Assembly (NCBI GenBank): GCA_002938115.1
Contig: PTKD01000092.1
Location: forward strand, 1-7,622
From: Alphaproteobacteria bacterium MarineAlpha9_Bin7
Lineage (GTDB): Bacteria; Pseudomonadota; Alphaproteobacteria; UBA7887
Length of the DNA: 7,622 bases
Reading direction: 5' to 3'
A model generated the notes under the pieces. It searched no databases. It was given only the letters and a program-made list of their open reading frames with translations, and was not told the origin of the DNA. How positions within the stretch are numbered: the first letter of the stretch is position 1; each line of letters opens with the position of its first letter. The position numbers and the translations under genes were made by a program. Positions 1 through 6,319 of this stretch are shown here, piece after piece.

Positions 1-2
1 GG

Positions 3-296
3 CTTGGTACCAGCGAAACCTCTACTGCACTTCCATCTGGCAGTTCCTCATTCCTTTCGGCGTCACCCGGCACGCGTTATTTCGACCCCGAAGCGTTGCC
101 GGGCAATTACCTGCTGTTGACTGACAGCGAAATTGCCAACACCGCAGTGATATAATCGCCATAAATGCTTTCAATTGGAACGCGTGACGACCCGCCCACA
201 ACGTTGGCATTCGACAGTGGAAGTTCCGCCCGCCAAGCCGAACCCAATGGTCGCGTCGATGACCTTGAAGTCGTGAAGCCCTAGAAAACAAAGTAG
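3..296 (+). pseudogene. Possible decayed or partial coding remnant, unidentified
   Basis: Frame 3 is open from the window edge to a TAA at 153-155 (about 50 residues, including the stretch TRYFDPEALPGNYLLLTDSE). It is then broken by TAA at 162, and a further ATG-started segment of 39 codons (165-284, including RQAEPNGRVDDLEVVKP) ends in TAG, with another TAG at 294. All segments share one frame and have protein-like composition, which could mean a gene decayed by nonsense mutations, or the C-terminal end of a gene that starts outside the window followed by unrelated sequence. A minus-strand reading of the same DNA (22-291) is rich in Arg, Cys and His and looks non-coding. I do not recognise a family. 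Chance open frames remain a real alternative. Confidence 0.2.
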
Positions 297-502
297 GCGA
301 CCGACTATGCCGGCCAACCCACCAACGCGTCTCTTCAATGGGTCAATGATGGTGGTCCATCTCCTCTGGTTTGCGATATCTCACCACTGACGAACGAAGA
401 AGTCACTGTTGAGGCGAAGGAGAAGAGCAGAAATAACCGCATTTTCATAATCCTTAGGCAAAGAACGACTACCCCTTTACCTTCGACGTCTGGCTCCACC
501 CT
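297..502. other. Intergenic region with no confident gene
   Basis: Together with 1-296 this makes about 500 bases without a nameable gene. Plus frame 3 stays open from 297 to a TGA at 594, without an ATG start, and runs into the antisense of the deacetylase gene. Its first part (for example QWVNDGGPSPLVCDISPLTN) looks protein-like; the part beyond about 420 does not. I see no clear terminator for the minus-strand gene ending at 503, no tRNA, and no repeat array. Confidence 0.4.
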
Positions 503-1447
503 TTACTTATGTGGAAGCATTGTTTTTGGTGACGGTCGCTCTTTGACGAACCAGTCAAGGATATGTTCACCATCCCAGCATACAACGCCTGGTTGAGAAA
601 GAATGTGTTCGAAGGTTTGGCGCACATATTTAATACGGTGGGCTGCACCGGACAGATAGGGGTGCATGGCGATCGCCATAACTTTTGTTGTTTCTTGGCT
701 CTCCGAATAAATGGTCTCAAAATAGTCGAGCGCTCGTTTGAGAAATACCTCTGAGGAATGATTTTGGATCGCCATCAGCACGATATCATGTATTTCGTAG
801 TTATACGGTAGGGCCACAATGGGTTTGCTTGCTGTCTTGACCCACACCGGTTGATCGTCGAGCACCCAGTCGCCGATATATTCAATCCCTGCCTCGGCTA
901 GGTAATCAATGGTGGTGTAGGTCTGGGTCAAACCCGGTCCGAACCAACCCCGCGGTGCTTTGCCGGAAAAACTTTTTATGACCTTCACCGTTTTCTTAAT
1001 TGACGCACTTTCATTCTCAAGTTTGTGCATTGGAATCTGCTCATATGCGTGGGCATTGAATTCCCAATCGTTATCAAGGCAGGCCGTGGCGACTTGGGGA
1101 TATTCCAAACAAGTACGTGCGTTTAACGTTACTGTGGGGCGTACGCCAAGTTCGTCAAGCATGCGTTTGATGCGCCAGAACCCAACGCGCATACCGTATT
1201 CATGCCAACTCCAGTTTGGTGCATCTGGGATCATCGGGACGCCTTGGGGCGGCGGTAGCACTGTGCGGGCCATTGCCCGTGTGATGTCCCAGACTTCGAG
1301 AGCAAGAACAGGCCAGATGATCATTCGTGCTTCGCCTGGCATTTTTAGCGTTTTACGATCCTCTATGCCAGAATAAGGGAGACGGTCGCCGGGTTTCATA
1401 CCCTTCCCAATACGGTTATCGTTGGGTGTATTTCGGACGGCCATCAC
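503..1447 (-). CDS. Polysaccharide deacetylase family protein (PuuE/allantoinase-like)
   Basis: A 314-residue cytoplasmic protein (no signal peptide) resembling the NodB/polysaccharide-deacetylase superfamily, closest in look to the PuuE-type branch that hydrolyses C-N bonds of small amides or ureides. Visible elements: WPVLALEVWD (46-54) where NodB proteins have the first metal motif, with Glu51 instead of the usual Asp-Asp; W128-EFNAHAYEQIPMH (His133 and His141, the probable metal-binding HxxxxxxxH pair); APRGWFGPG (164-172), the arginine-containing motif 3; and MHPYLSG (261-267), carrying the late catalytic-type His262. Length fits PuuE-like proteins. The start is GTG at 1447 immediately followed by ATG at 1444; a GGAG (plus-strand CTCC 1455-1458) lies 7 bases from the GTG and 10 from the ATG, so either may be used. 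It is divergent from the VOC gene with a 195-bp gap. The fold family is fairly secure; the substrate is unknown. Confidence 0.8.
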   Translation of the reverse strand: MMAVRNTPNDNRIGKGMKPGDRLPYSGIEDRKTLKMPGEARMIIWPVLALEVWDITRAMARTVLPPPQGVPMIPDAPNWSWHEYGMRVGFWRIKRMLDELGVRPTVTLNARTCLEYPQVATACLDNDWEFNAHAYEQIPMHKLENESASIKKTVKVIKSFSGKAPRGWFGPGLTQTYTTIDYLAEAGIEYIGDWVLDDQPVWVKTASKPIVALPYNYEIHDIVLMAIQNHSSEVFLKRALDYFETIYSESQETTKVMAIAMHPYLSGAAHRIKYVRQTFEHILSQPGVVCWDGEHILDWFVKERPSPKTMLPHK

Positions 1448-1536
1448 GTCACAGCTCCATCGGACGTTTTTTCGTTTTCAAGCCCGGGAAAGATCGGGGC
1501 AAAAACATAACTACAATTTCTTTGACATGCTGCTAC

Positions 1537-1559
1537 AGTATTATTTGTTGAACAATACT
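1537..1559. promoter_or_regulatory. Imperfect 23-bp inverted repeat, candidate operator
   Basis: Arms AGTATT (1537-1542) and AATACT (1554-1559) are exact reverse complements; inside them TT (1544-1545) also pairs with AA (1551-1552), giving 8 of 11 symmetric positions. It sits in the intergenic region between the divergent deacetylase and VOC genes, 84 bp before the VOC start. A TTGACA lies just upstream (1522-1527), but the nearby TATTAT (1539-1544) is only 11 bases from it, too close for a standard sigma-70 pair. Binding by a LysR-, GntR- or TetR-type regulator is an inference. Confidence 0.35.
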
Positions 1560-1642
1560 CTTTTGTAGTGATTGCGCTACTGAACATACGCGATTTGTGT
1601 TTCTGGGTCGGATGTGTCGGAAAAAAATGGTAGGGGCATAAC

Positions 1643-2155
1643 ATGGCATTCGGCAACGGGTTGGTCAGTGGCGTGCAGCAGGTTGCACTCGTCGTGCATG
1701 ATCTTGATCTTACTATGTCTAAATATACCGAACAGCTCGGCATCGGACCGTGGTGGGTGACGCTGTACGGCCCCCCGCGTTTGACAGAGATGCGTATCCG
1801 CGGCGCGGAGATTCCCTATAGCATGAAACTGGCTATTGCTTGGACCGGGGATACGATGTGGGAACTAATACAGCCTGTTAGCGGCCCGTCTATTTACAAA
1901 GAGTTTCTCGAAGCGCATGGCGAAGGCTTGCACCACGTCCTCGTGGAACACCGGGGCACGGAATTCGAATCCGCAATCATGGCCTTTTCTGCTCGCGGCT
2001 GCCCCCCTCTCATGGAGGGCAGGTTTGGCGAGGTTCGTTTCGCCTATATAGACACCGAGGGTCCGCTCAAAACGGTGCTTGAAATCGTGGAACGGCCCGA
2101 GGGATTCGTCCGGCCCGAACCCGACTACTGGTATCCCACACCACCGAAATTGTGA
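1643..2155 (+). CDS. VOC (glyoxalase/bleomycin resistance) superfamily protein
   Basis: A 170-residue protein of the vicinal-oxygen-chelate fold with the two beta-alpha-beta-beta-beta modules expected of glyoxalase I and methylmalonyl-CoA epimerase relatives. The first module starts at VQQVALVVHDLDLTMSKYTE (11-30), the second at EGLHHVLVEH (94-103). Candidate metal ligands occupy standard places: Gln13 (where many members have His), Glu74 in MWELIQP, His97/His98 in GLHHV and Glu147 in VLEIVE, so a metal enzyme is plausible. The C-terminus ends in an acidic, aromatic, proline-rich tail (RPEPDYWYPTPPKL). Start: ATG at 1643 with AGGGG (1632-1636) 6 bases before it. It is the first gene of the plus-strand run, 129 bp before the DehI-like gene. 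The superfamily is secure. The reaction (epimerase, lyase or extradiol-type dioxygenase) cannot be decided here. Confidence 0.87.
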   Translation: MAFGNGLVSGVQQVALVVHDLDLTMSKYTEQLGIGPWWVTLYGPPRLTEMRIRGAEIPYSMKLAIAWTGDTMWELIQPVSGPSIYKEFLEAHGEGLHHVLVEHRGTEFESAIMAFSARGCPPLMEGRFGEVRFAYIDTEGPLKTVLEIVERPEGFVRPEPDYWYPTPPKL

Positions 2156-2192
2156 GGGCAAATCACACGATCTGTTTGGAATACTTCCAGTG

Positions 2193-2212
2193 CATGTACT
2201 TGGGTGTACATG
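2193..2212. repeat. Perfect inverted repeat, 7-bp arms
   Basis: CATGTAC (2193-2199) and GTACATG (2206-2212) are exact reverse complements around a 6-base spacer. The element lies in the 129-bp gap between the VOC and DehI-like genes, 72 bp before the latter's start. No T-run follows, so it is not a standard intrinsic terminator; it may be an operator or an RNA hairpin. Confidence 0.35.
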
Positions 2213-2284
2213 GAACCGTTTAGGAGCAACAAGAGTTCTACTCAGCACCCCTCATAGTCATTTTCAATACAGGGTTACAAAGTA

Positions 2285-3112
2285 ATGAGCGATTATGGCA
2301 GTGATCCAGTCTCGGCGATCGCCGAGACTGAGGCGACCGGCGAAACAGCTGACATCTTCGCGGACATTCGATCCACGATGGAAATTCCGCTACTGACTTC
2401 AATCTGGCGGTCTTTGGTGTCAGTCGATGGCGGTCTCGCCGCCACGTGGGCAGCAGCGAAGCCACTGTATTTGACCGGTCAACCGCAGGCAGCACTAGGG
2501 CGTATCATGAGTCGGGTTACCTTGCCTGTGCCAGAACCGCTCGTGCCCGGGCAACTGAGTTGTGCCGGTGTGTTGCCTGAGGAGCTTTCCGGGGTGCGCA
2601 AGATCATCGATGCCTACAATCGTTCCAACGGCATGAATATGGTAGCTCTTACAGCCCTAGTGGCTACGCCTGGCAGCACCCCATCGAGTAATGAATCTCC
2701 GTCTTCGCCATCAGTTTGGCCTACATTACCACCGCTCCTCGCCAAGGTGGAAATCGATCCAGAAACATGGACCATGTTAAACGAAATTAACTGCTTTGGT
2801 TCTGTTGGGGGCGGCGGAGGACTGGCAACTTTGTGGCGCCATCTTGCCCACTGGCCAGGCTTTTTGGCAGTGATCCACGCCAGCCTAGCATCGCAACACC
2901 GGAGTGGAATGCTGGCGAACGCCATTGGAGATGTTCATGGGTTTGCACAGGAGGAAGGTGCGAGCTTGGCAAATCTCCGGAACAACCCGGTAACTTTGCC
3001 GATCCCAGCCCGCCAGATGGTGGAGAACTACGTGGCAATTCCTGGAGCCGTGACCCGCATGGTCACAATCGGACACACGCTGGCTCGCTGGTTGAAGACT
3101 GTCCCCAACTAG
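2285..3112 (+). CDS. DehI-like 2-haloacid dehalogenase family protein
   Basis: A 275-residue protein resembling the DehI (group I 2-haloacid dehalogenase) family, cytoplasmic all-helical proteins built as an internal pseudo-duplication. The N-terminal half has AETEATGETADIFADIR (13-29), IPLLTSIWRSLVSVDGGL (34-51) and an ATWAAAKPLY helix. The second half repeats the pattern in GLATLWRHLAHWPGFLAVIH (179-198). Between them are NRSNGMNMVALTAL (112-125) and a low-complexity Pro/Ser linker (129-150), as expected of family members. Characterised DehI enzymes hydrolyse D- and L-2-haloacids to 2-hydroxyacids without a covalent intermediate, but many homologues have no tested substrate, and I cannot map the catalytic Asp without an alignment. 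The ATG at 2285 has only a weak SD (AGGG 2271-2274, 10 bases away), and a perfect palindrome starts 22 bases after the first start-codon base. Family call good; activity unproven. Confidence 0.75.
   Translation: MSDYGSDPVSAIAETEATGETADIFADIRSTMEIPLLTSIWRSLVSVDGGLAATWAAAKPLYLTGQPQAALGRIMSRVTLPVPEPLVPGQLSCAGVLPEELSGVRKIIDAYNRSNGMNMVALTALVATPGSTPSSNESPSSPSVWPTLPPLLAKVEIDPETWTMLNEINCFGSVGGGGGLATLWRHLAHWPGFLAVIHASLASQHRSGMLANAIGDVHGFAQEEGASLANLRNNPVTLPIPARQMVENYVAIPGAVTRMVTIGHTLARWLKTVPN
2307..2330. repeat. Perfect 24-bp palindrome within the 5' coding end
   Basis: The arms CAGTCTCGGC (2307-2316) and GCCGAGACTG (2321-2330) are exact reverse complements around a central self-complementary GATC, giving uninterrupted symmetry over 24 bp. 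It encodes part of PVSAIAETE near the N-terminus of the DehI-like protein. As RNA it could form a 10-bp stem with a GAUC tetraloop just downstream of a start codon that has a weak SD. As DNA it resembles a dyad-symmetric protein site, and its centre contains GGCGATCGCC. Confidence 0.9.
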
Positions 3113-3354
3113 GTGTTAAACAAGACATTATTGGGTCGGTGATCTAGTGGCGTGATTAAAGAATCCAAGAAGAGGACCAGGATCCGAGGGAAAAAGGGAA
3201 CAAACCTTCATCGATATATATTCGTATTTTTCTTCCGCTTTTGAGAACGTTTTCCCGTAACGGCTTAACTGGATGGCCTTTTTGAACAGGCTGAGGCGAC
3301 GGGGACGAAAGCATAATGTAAGCTGCGCTTGCGAAGCAGACAGGGAGTTCCACC

Positions 3355-4218
3355 ATGTGCTCAGCGCAAATGTTAATTGACGGTGACCATCTCGAGACTC
3401 GCCTCGGAGATGAGCGCCTTCGGGTTTACGACTGCACCACATGGCTCCGGCTTGATCCGCCGCGCATTTATCGTGTCGAAAGCGGCCGTGCAGCCTTTGA
3501 GTCCGGCCATATTCCGGGCGCCGACTTCCTCGACCTCACCGGCGAATTGTCGGATCCGGAATCGGGCTTTAATTTCATGATGCCTGGACCGGAGGCGTTG
3601 GCGAAAACTCTCGGGGCCCACGGTATTGGCGGCGACAGCGAGGTGGTTCTCTACAGCCGCGACAACATCCAATGGGCGACACGTGTATGGTGGATGATGC
3701 GGGCGATCGGATTCAACAGCGCCTCGGTGTTAGATGGCGGGTTCGACAGATGGCAGACAGAGGGCCGACCGACCACCACAGCGATCCAGAAATACCCAGC
3801 AGCCAGTCTGACGCCGCGTCCGCGCACAGGCATGTTCTGCGATAGCGCTGCCGTGTTGGCGGCGATGAAAGAGCCGGACACCTGCGTGATCAACGCCTTG
3901 CGCGCATCGCTTCATGATGGCAGTGAGGCAGTGAATTACGGCCGTCCAGGACGAATTCCTGGCAGTATCAACGTCCCAGGGATCTCGCTGCTCGATCCGG
4001 ACACCAAGGCCTACCGGCCTTTGCCTGAACTCAAACGGATATTTTCCGAGGTGGGGGCACTGGACGCGAAAAAGGTGGTGATTTATTGCGGTGGTGGTAT
4101 CGCGGCGACCAGCGATGCCTTCACGTTGATGCGCCTCGGGAAAGACGCCGTTACGATCTACGATGCCTCCATGTCGGAATGGGCCAACGATCCGTCGCTG
4201 CCTATGGAGACCGGTTAA
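3355..4218 (+). CDS. Two-domain sulfurtransferase (3-mercaptopyruvate/thiosulfate type)
   Basis: A 287-residue tandem rhodanese protein of the usual length for the SseA/rhodanese group, which moves sulfane sulfur from 3-mercaptopyruvate or thiosulfate to a thiophilic acceptor through a cysteine persulfide. The N-terminal, non-catalytic domain (about 8-140) shows ESGHIPGADFLDL (49-61) and SVLDGGFDRWQTEG (124-137), with Ser101 where the second domain has its cysteine. The C-terminal domain (about 160-285) has GRPGRIPGSINVPG (196-209) and the active loop with Cys245 in CGGGIAA. That loop is nearer to the CG[S/T]G mercaptopyruvate type than to the CRKG thiosulfate type, but substrate choice is uncertain. 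The ATG has a clear AGGGAG (3342-3347) 7 bases upstream. A 242-bp gap precedes it. Its codons end in G or C more often than those of the cupin and liv genes downstream. Confidence 0.88.
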   Translation: MCSAQMLIDGDHLETRLGDERLRVYDCTTWLRLDPPRIYRVESGRAAFESGHIPGADFLDLTGELSDPESGFNFMMPGPEALAKTLGAHGIGGDSEVVLYSRDNIQWATRVWWMMRAIGFNSASVLDGGFDRWQTEGRPTTTAIQKYPAASLTPRPRTGMFCDSAAVLAAMKEPDTCVINALRASLHDGSEAVNYGRPGRIPGSINVPGISLLDPDTKAYRPLPELKRIFSEVGALDAKKVVIYCGGGIAATSDAFTLMRLGKDAVTIYDASMSEWANDPSLPMETG

Positions 4219-4262
4219 GACCGCGTATTCGAAAAGTTCCGGGTCTTTGCTGATCGCCTAAG

Positions 4263-4278
4263 AGAAATAATCATTTCT
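4263..4278 (+). terminator. Weak AT-rich hairpin after the sulfurtransferase gene
   Basis: AGAAAT (4263-4268) pairs with ATTTCT (4273-4278) around a 4-base loop, followed by only two T before C. Forty-four bases after the sulfurtransferase stop, this is a poor terminator candidate at best. A longer-range pairing, AAGACC with GGTCTT, flanks the preceding 30 bases. Confidence 0.2.
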
Positions 4279-4353
4279 TTCAAGTTCTGAGGGAGACCAA
4301 CAAATCTGTCCTATCCACGTGACGTTCATTTCAAGATTGGAAAGGAGTAACTG

Positions 4354-5160
4354 ATGTCGAGAACAAAACCGGCTACGCGATCGAATACCAATATCTTGTT
4401 AAGAGAGGATCAGGATGGGGTCACTACACTAACCTTAAACCGGCCAGAATCCGGGAACAGTCTTTCGCATGCTTTGGTTGATGAACTTCAGGAAACATTT
4501 CAAGAGATTGCATTAGATGCAAACGTCCGGGTCGTTGTTCTCACGGCGAATGGTAAGTTGTTCTGCACAGGACACGACCTGAAGGAAAGTGTCAGTACCA
4601 AGCAGGCCGAAGACAAACGTGCCGCAAATGTTACCTGTGCCGCAATGCTTCAAAGCATGTTGGAACTGCCGCAACCCATCATTGCCAAAGTACGAGGGGT
4701 TGCGACTGCGGCAGGATGTGAGTTGGTAGCTACCTGCGATCTAGCTATCGCGTCGGATAAATCCAAGTTTGCAACGCCCGGAGTAAACATTGGTCTCTGG
4801 TGTTTGTCGCCACAAGTCGCGGTAAGTCGCACGATTGCCCCCAAGCATGCCCTGCAGATGCTTCTTCGTGGCAAGCTAATCGATGCGGACACTGCAATTC
4901 GTTTCGGATTAATCAACGAGATCGTTCCCGACGAAGAACTAGACGATCGGGTGCGTGAGTGGGCGTGCGATCTTGCATCTAAGTCCCCCTACACGATTGC
5001 ATTGGGAAAAGAATCTTTTTATCGCCAGATTGAGATGAACCGACGAGATGCGTACAACTATGTAAACGAAGTCATGACACGTGCGTTCAATTCCAGAGAT
5101 GCAAAAGAAGGGATAACAGCTTTTCTTGAAAAGCGAGATCCAAACTGGAAGGGGTGTTGA
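4354..5160 (+). CDS. Enoyl-CoA hydratase/isomerase family protein (ECHDC3-like)
   Basis: A 268-residue crotonase-fold protein, of normal length, that should act on an acyl-CoA thioester. Visible features: the entry strand VTTLTLNRPESGNSLS (23-38), the first oxyanion-hole segment KLFCTGHDLKE (68-78), the second, VATAAGCELVATCDLAIA (116-133), and FATPGVNIGLWC (139-150). Of the two catalytic glutamates of classical enoyl-CoA hydratase, the first is present (Glu123 in GCEL); the position of the second is Gly143 in TPGVN. That, with the overall wording, matches the ECHDC3-type subfamily, whose members often lack a proven hydratase activity. Start: ATG at 4354 with a strong AAGGAG (4342-4347) 6 bases upstream. 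The cupin gene follows after 115 bp. Family call is strong; the specific reaction (hydration, isomerisation, hydrolysis) is not determined. Confidence 0.9.
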   Translation: MSRTKPATRSNTNILLREDQDGVTTLTLNRPESGNSLSHALVDELQETFQEIALDANVRVVVLTANGKLFCTGHDLKESVSTKQAEDKRAANVTCAAMLQSMLELPQPIIAKVRGVATAAGCELVATCDLAIASDKSKFATPGVNIGLWCLSPQVAVSRTIAPKHALQMLLRGKLIDADTAIRFGLINEIVPDEELDDRVREWACDLASKSPYTIALGKESFYRQIEMNRRDAYNYVNEVMTRAFNSRDAKEGITAFLEKRDPNWKGC

Positions 5161-5275
5161 CAGGATGTTAGCTATTGGACGTGCTCCAGAGGTTCCGCAT
5201 CGCTCGCAGATCATCCTGAACGTGCCTGTTTGTAGGTAACTGGTCTTAACTTGATTTTATGGGAGGTTGTAGAAG

Positions 5276-5806
5276 ATGGACGCAACTGAACTGTCGTCAG
5301 AAGAGATGGAAAAATTCGTTATCCGTTTTAAGGATCTACCGAACCGGGTGTCGCCAGTCCGCCTGGTGGACATGGCGCTACCTGAGTTCGAACGTAAGAG
5401 GTATCCAGTTGTTGGTCGCTCGACCGAACAAAGTTGGCCAGACAAAAGGGTTGGGGAGGTAGAGGCGTTTAATTTGAATTTCGTTTCTTGTAATCCAAAG
5501 TGCGGTATAGCTGTGCATGCACACGATTCGGATGAGGCATTTGTAATCCTCACTGGTCGCTGGTTAATCAGTTTTGGCGAGTCAAATGTCACGGACATAG
5601 AGGTTGAGCCCTATGATGTAGTTTCAGTACCGCCAAATGTCATGCACGGACTCACCAATCTTTCAAATTCTGAATCTTTCCTTCTCGCTGCTCAAGGAGC
5701 TCACCGTGGCGCCGCTATCAAATGGTCGCCGCGTTTAGTTGAACGGGTACGGGCTCTTGGTCTTGATGCAGCGTCCGTCGAGCACCCTGGCCAAACCGTT
5801 AGTTAG
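5276..5806 (+). CDS. Cupin domain protein
   Basis: A 176-residue single-domain cupin (beta-barrel, cytoplasmic). Cupin motif 1 is visible as AVHAHDSDEAFVILTGRW (79-96) with His81, His83 and Glu87; motif 2 is YDVVSVPPNVMHGLTN (113-128) with His124. This is the complete 3-His/1-Glu metal set, so Fe, Mn or Zn binding is likely and an oxygenase, isomerase or sensor role is possible. The N-terminal 60 residues precede the barrel and contain no motif I know; the C-terminus adds a short helix-like stretch (RLVERVRALGL). GGAGG (5262-5266) lies 9 bases before the ATG. It is the last gene of the plus-strand run and is followed by a probable terminator; it converges with the second cupin. Exact function unknown. 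Confidence 0.85.
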   Translation: MDATELSSEEMEKFVIRFKDLPNRVSPVRLVDMALPEFERKRYPVVGRSTEQSWPDKRVGEVEAFNLNFVSCNPKCGIAVHAHDSDEAFVILTGRWLISFGESNVTDIEVEPYDVVSVPPNVMHGLTNLSNSESFLLAAQGAHRGAAIKWSPRLVERVRALGLDAASVEHPGQTVS

Positions 5807-5825
5807 TCCGGAGCGGAAAAGATTT

Positions 5826-5845
5826 CGAAGGCGCTTCGTTTTATT
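5826..5845 (+). terminator. Probable intrinsic terminator between convergent cupin genes
   Basis: CGAAG (5826-5830), a GCG loop and CTTCG (5834-5838) form a compact perfect hairpin directly followed by TTTTATT (5839-5845). It lies 20 bases after the stop of the plus-strand cupin gene, the right place to end that transcript. On the minus strand the same stem is followed by AAATCTTTT, so weak bidirectional action is possible. Confidence 0.6.
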
Positions 5846-5905
5846 CTCCCCAAAAGCAAGTGGTATTCCATCCAGACGTACATTTCTGGGCACCGCGAAA
5901 TGAAA

Positions 5906-6319
5906 TTACTCAGCAGCAACGGCTGAGGCGGGCGCGTCGACGATACGGGTTCCAAAGTCGGCCGGCGCCACTATTTCTAGTACCTCGTAGTCCTTTGAGT
6001 ATGCGATTTCCCGATGCGGAATGCCTGGACGTTGGTTAATGCAATCTCCCTTTTCAAGACGGCGTATTCCCTCTCCTTCGTATTCAAACTCGGCCCAACC
6101 ATTTAGAACCAAAACGAACTGAAACGTGCAATCATGCACGTGCCAATCCTGCACCTCGTCTTTCATTTCCTTGCCGTTTGCCTTGATTATATGAGCAATA
6201 TAATCACCTTTGGTTGCCCCTTTGATGCCGAGATCGCAATACTCAAAAATCTCACGCAAACCATCTGTCCAAACCGCTTCGGCGGCCTTTATGTGTGAAA
6301 AATCCCAATTATCGGTCAT
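5906..6319 (-). CDS. Small cupin domain protein with Gln at the metal-Glu position
   Basis: A 137-residue single-domain cupin when started at the ATG at 6319, which has GGAGG 5 bases upstream. The possible TTG at 6331 would place the SD inside the gene and is less likely. Motif 1 is DWHVHDCTFQFVLVLNGWAEF (58-78) with His60 and His62 and Gln67 where most cupins have Glu; motif 2 is LEKGDCINQRPGIPHREI (88-105) with His102. Metal binding is therefore plausible but with an altered ligand set. The protein ends in an Ala-rich tail (DAPASAVAAE). It converges on the plus-strand cupin gene, with a 99-bp gap, and is divergent from livG. A 29-codon ORF immediately upstream ends in an ATGA overlap with this start. 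No specific enzyme can be assigned. Confidence 0.82.
   Translation of the reverse strand: MTDNWDFSHIKAAEAVWTDGLREIFEYCDLGIKGATKGDYIAHIIKANGKEMKDEVQDWHVHDCTFQFVLVLNGWAEFEYEGEGIRRLEKGDCINQRPGIPHREIAYSKDYEVLEIVAPADFGTRIVDAPASAVAAE

Noticed and set aside
22..291. Minus-strand 89-residue frame
   Set aside because: Arg/Cys/His-rich composition with no motif or SD; looks like a non-coding frame.
960..1376. Plus-strand 138-residue frame antisense to the deacetylase gene
   Set aside because: It lies fully inside a convincing minus-strand gene, and its Ser/Arg-rich text is typical of a shadow frame.
1522..1544. TTGACA plus TATTAT as a sigma-70 promoter for the VOC gene
   Set aside because: Spacing is only 11 bases; no -10-like hexamer appears at 16-18 bases from the TTGACA.
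1865..2248. Minus-strand 127-residue frame across the VOC gene
   Set aside because: It is antisense to a gene with clear VOC motifs; no family resemblance of its own.
3128..3442. Minus-strand 104-residue frame in the gap before the sulfurtransferase
   Set aside because: It runs into the antisense of the sulfurtransferase N-terminus and has no SD or motif; the 242-bp gap is treated as non-coding.
5156..5161. TTGACA at the end of the crotonase gene as a -35 for the cupin gene
   Set aside because: It overlaps the stop codon and no -10 follows at proper spacing.
5165..5239. 24-codon ORF between the crotonase and cupin genes (starts MLAIGRAPEV)
   Set aside because: The purine-rich stretch is poorly placed, the stop is 36 bases before the next ATG, and the peptide shows no recognisable feature.
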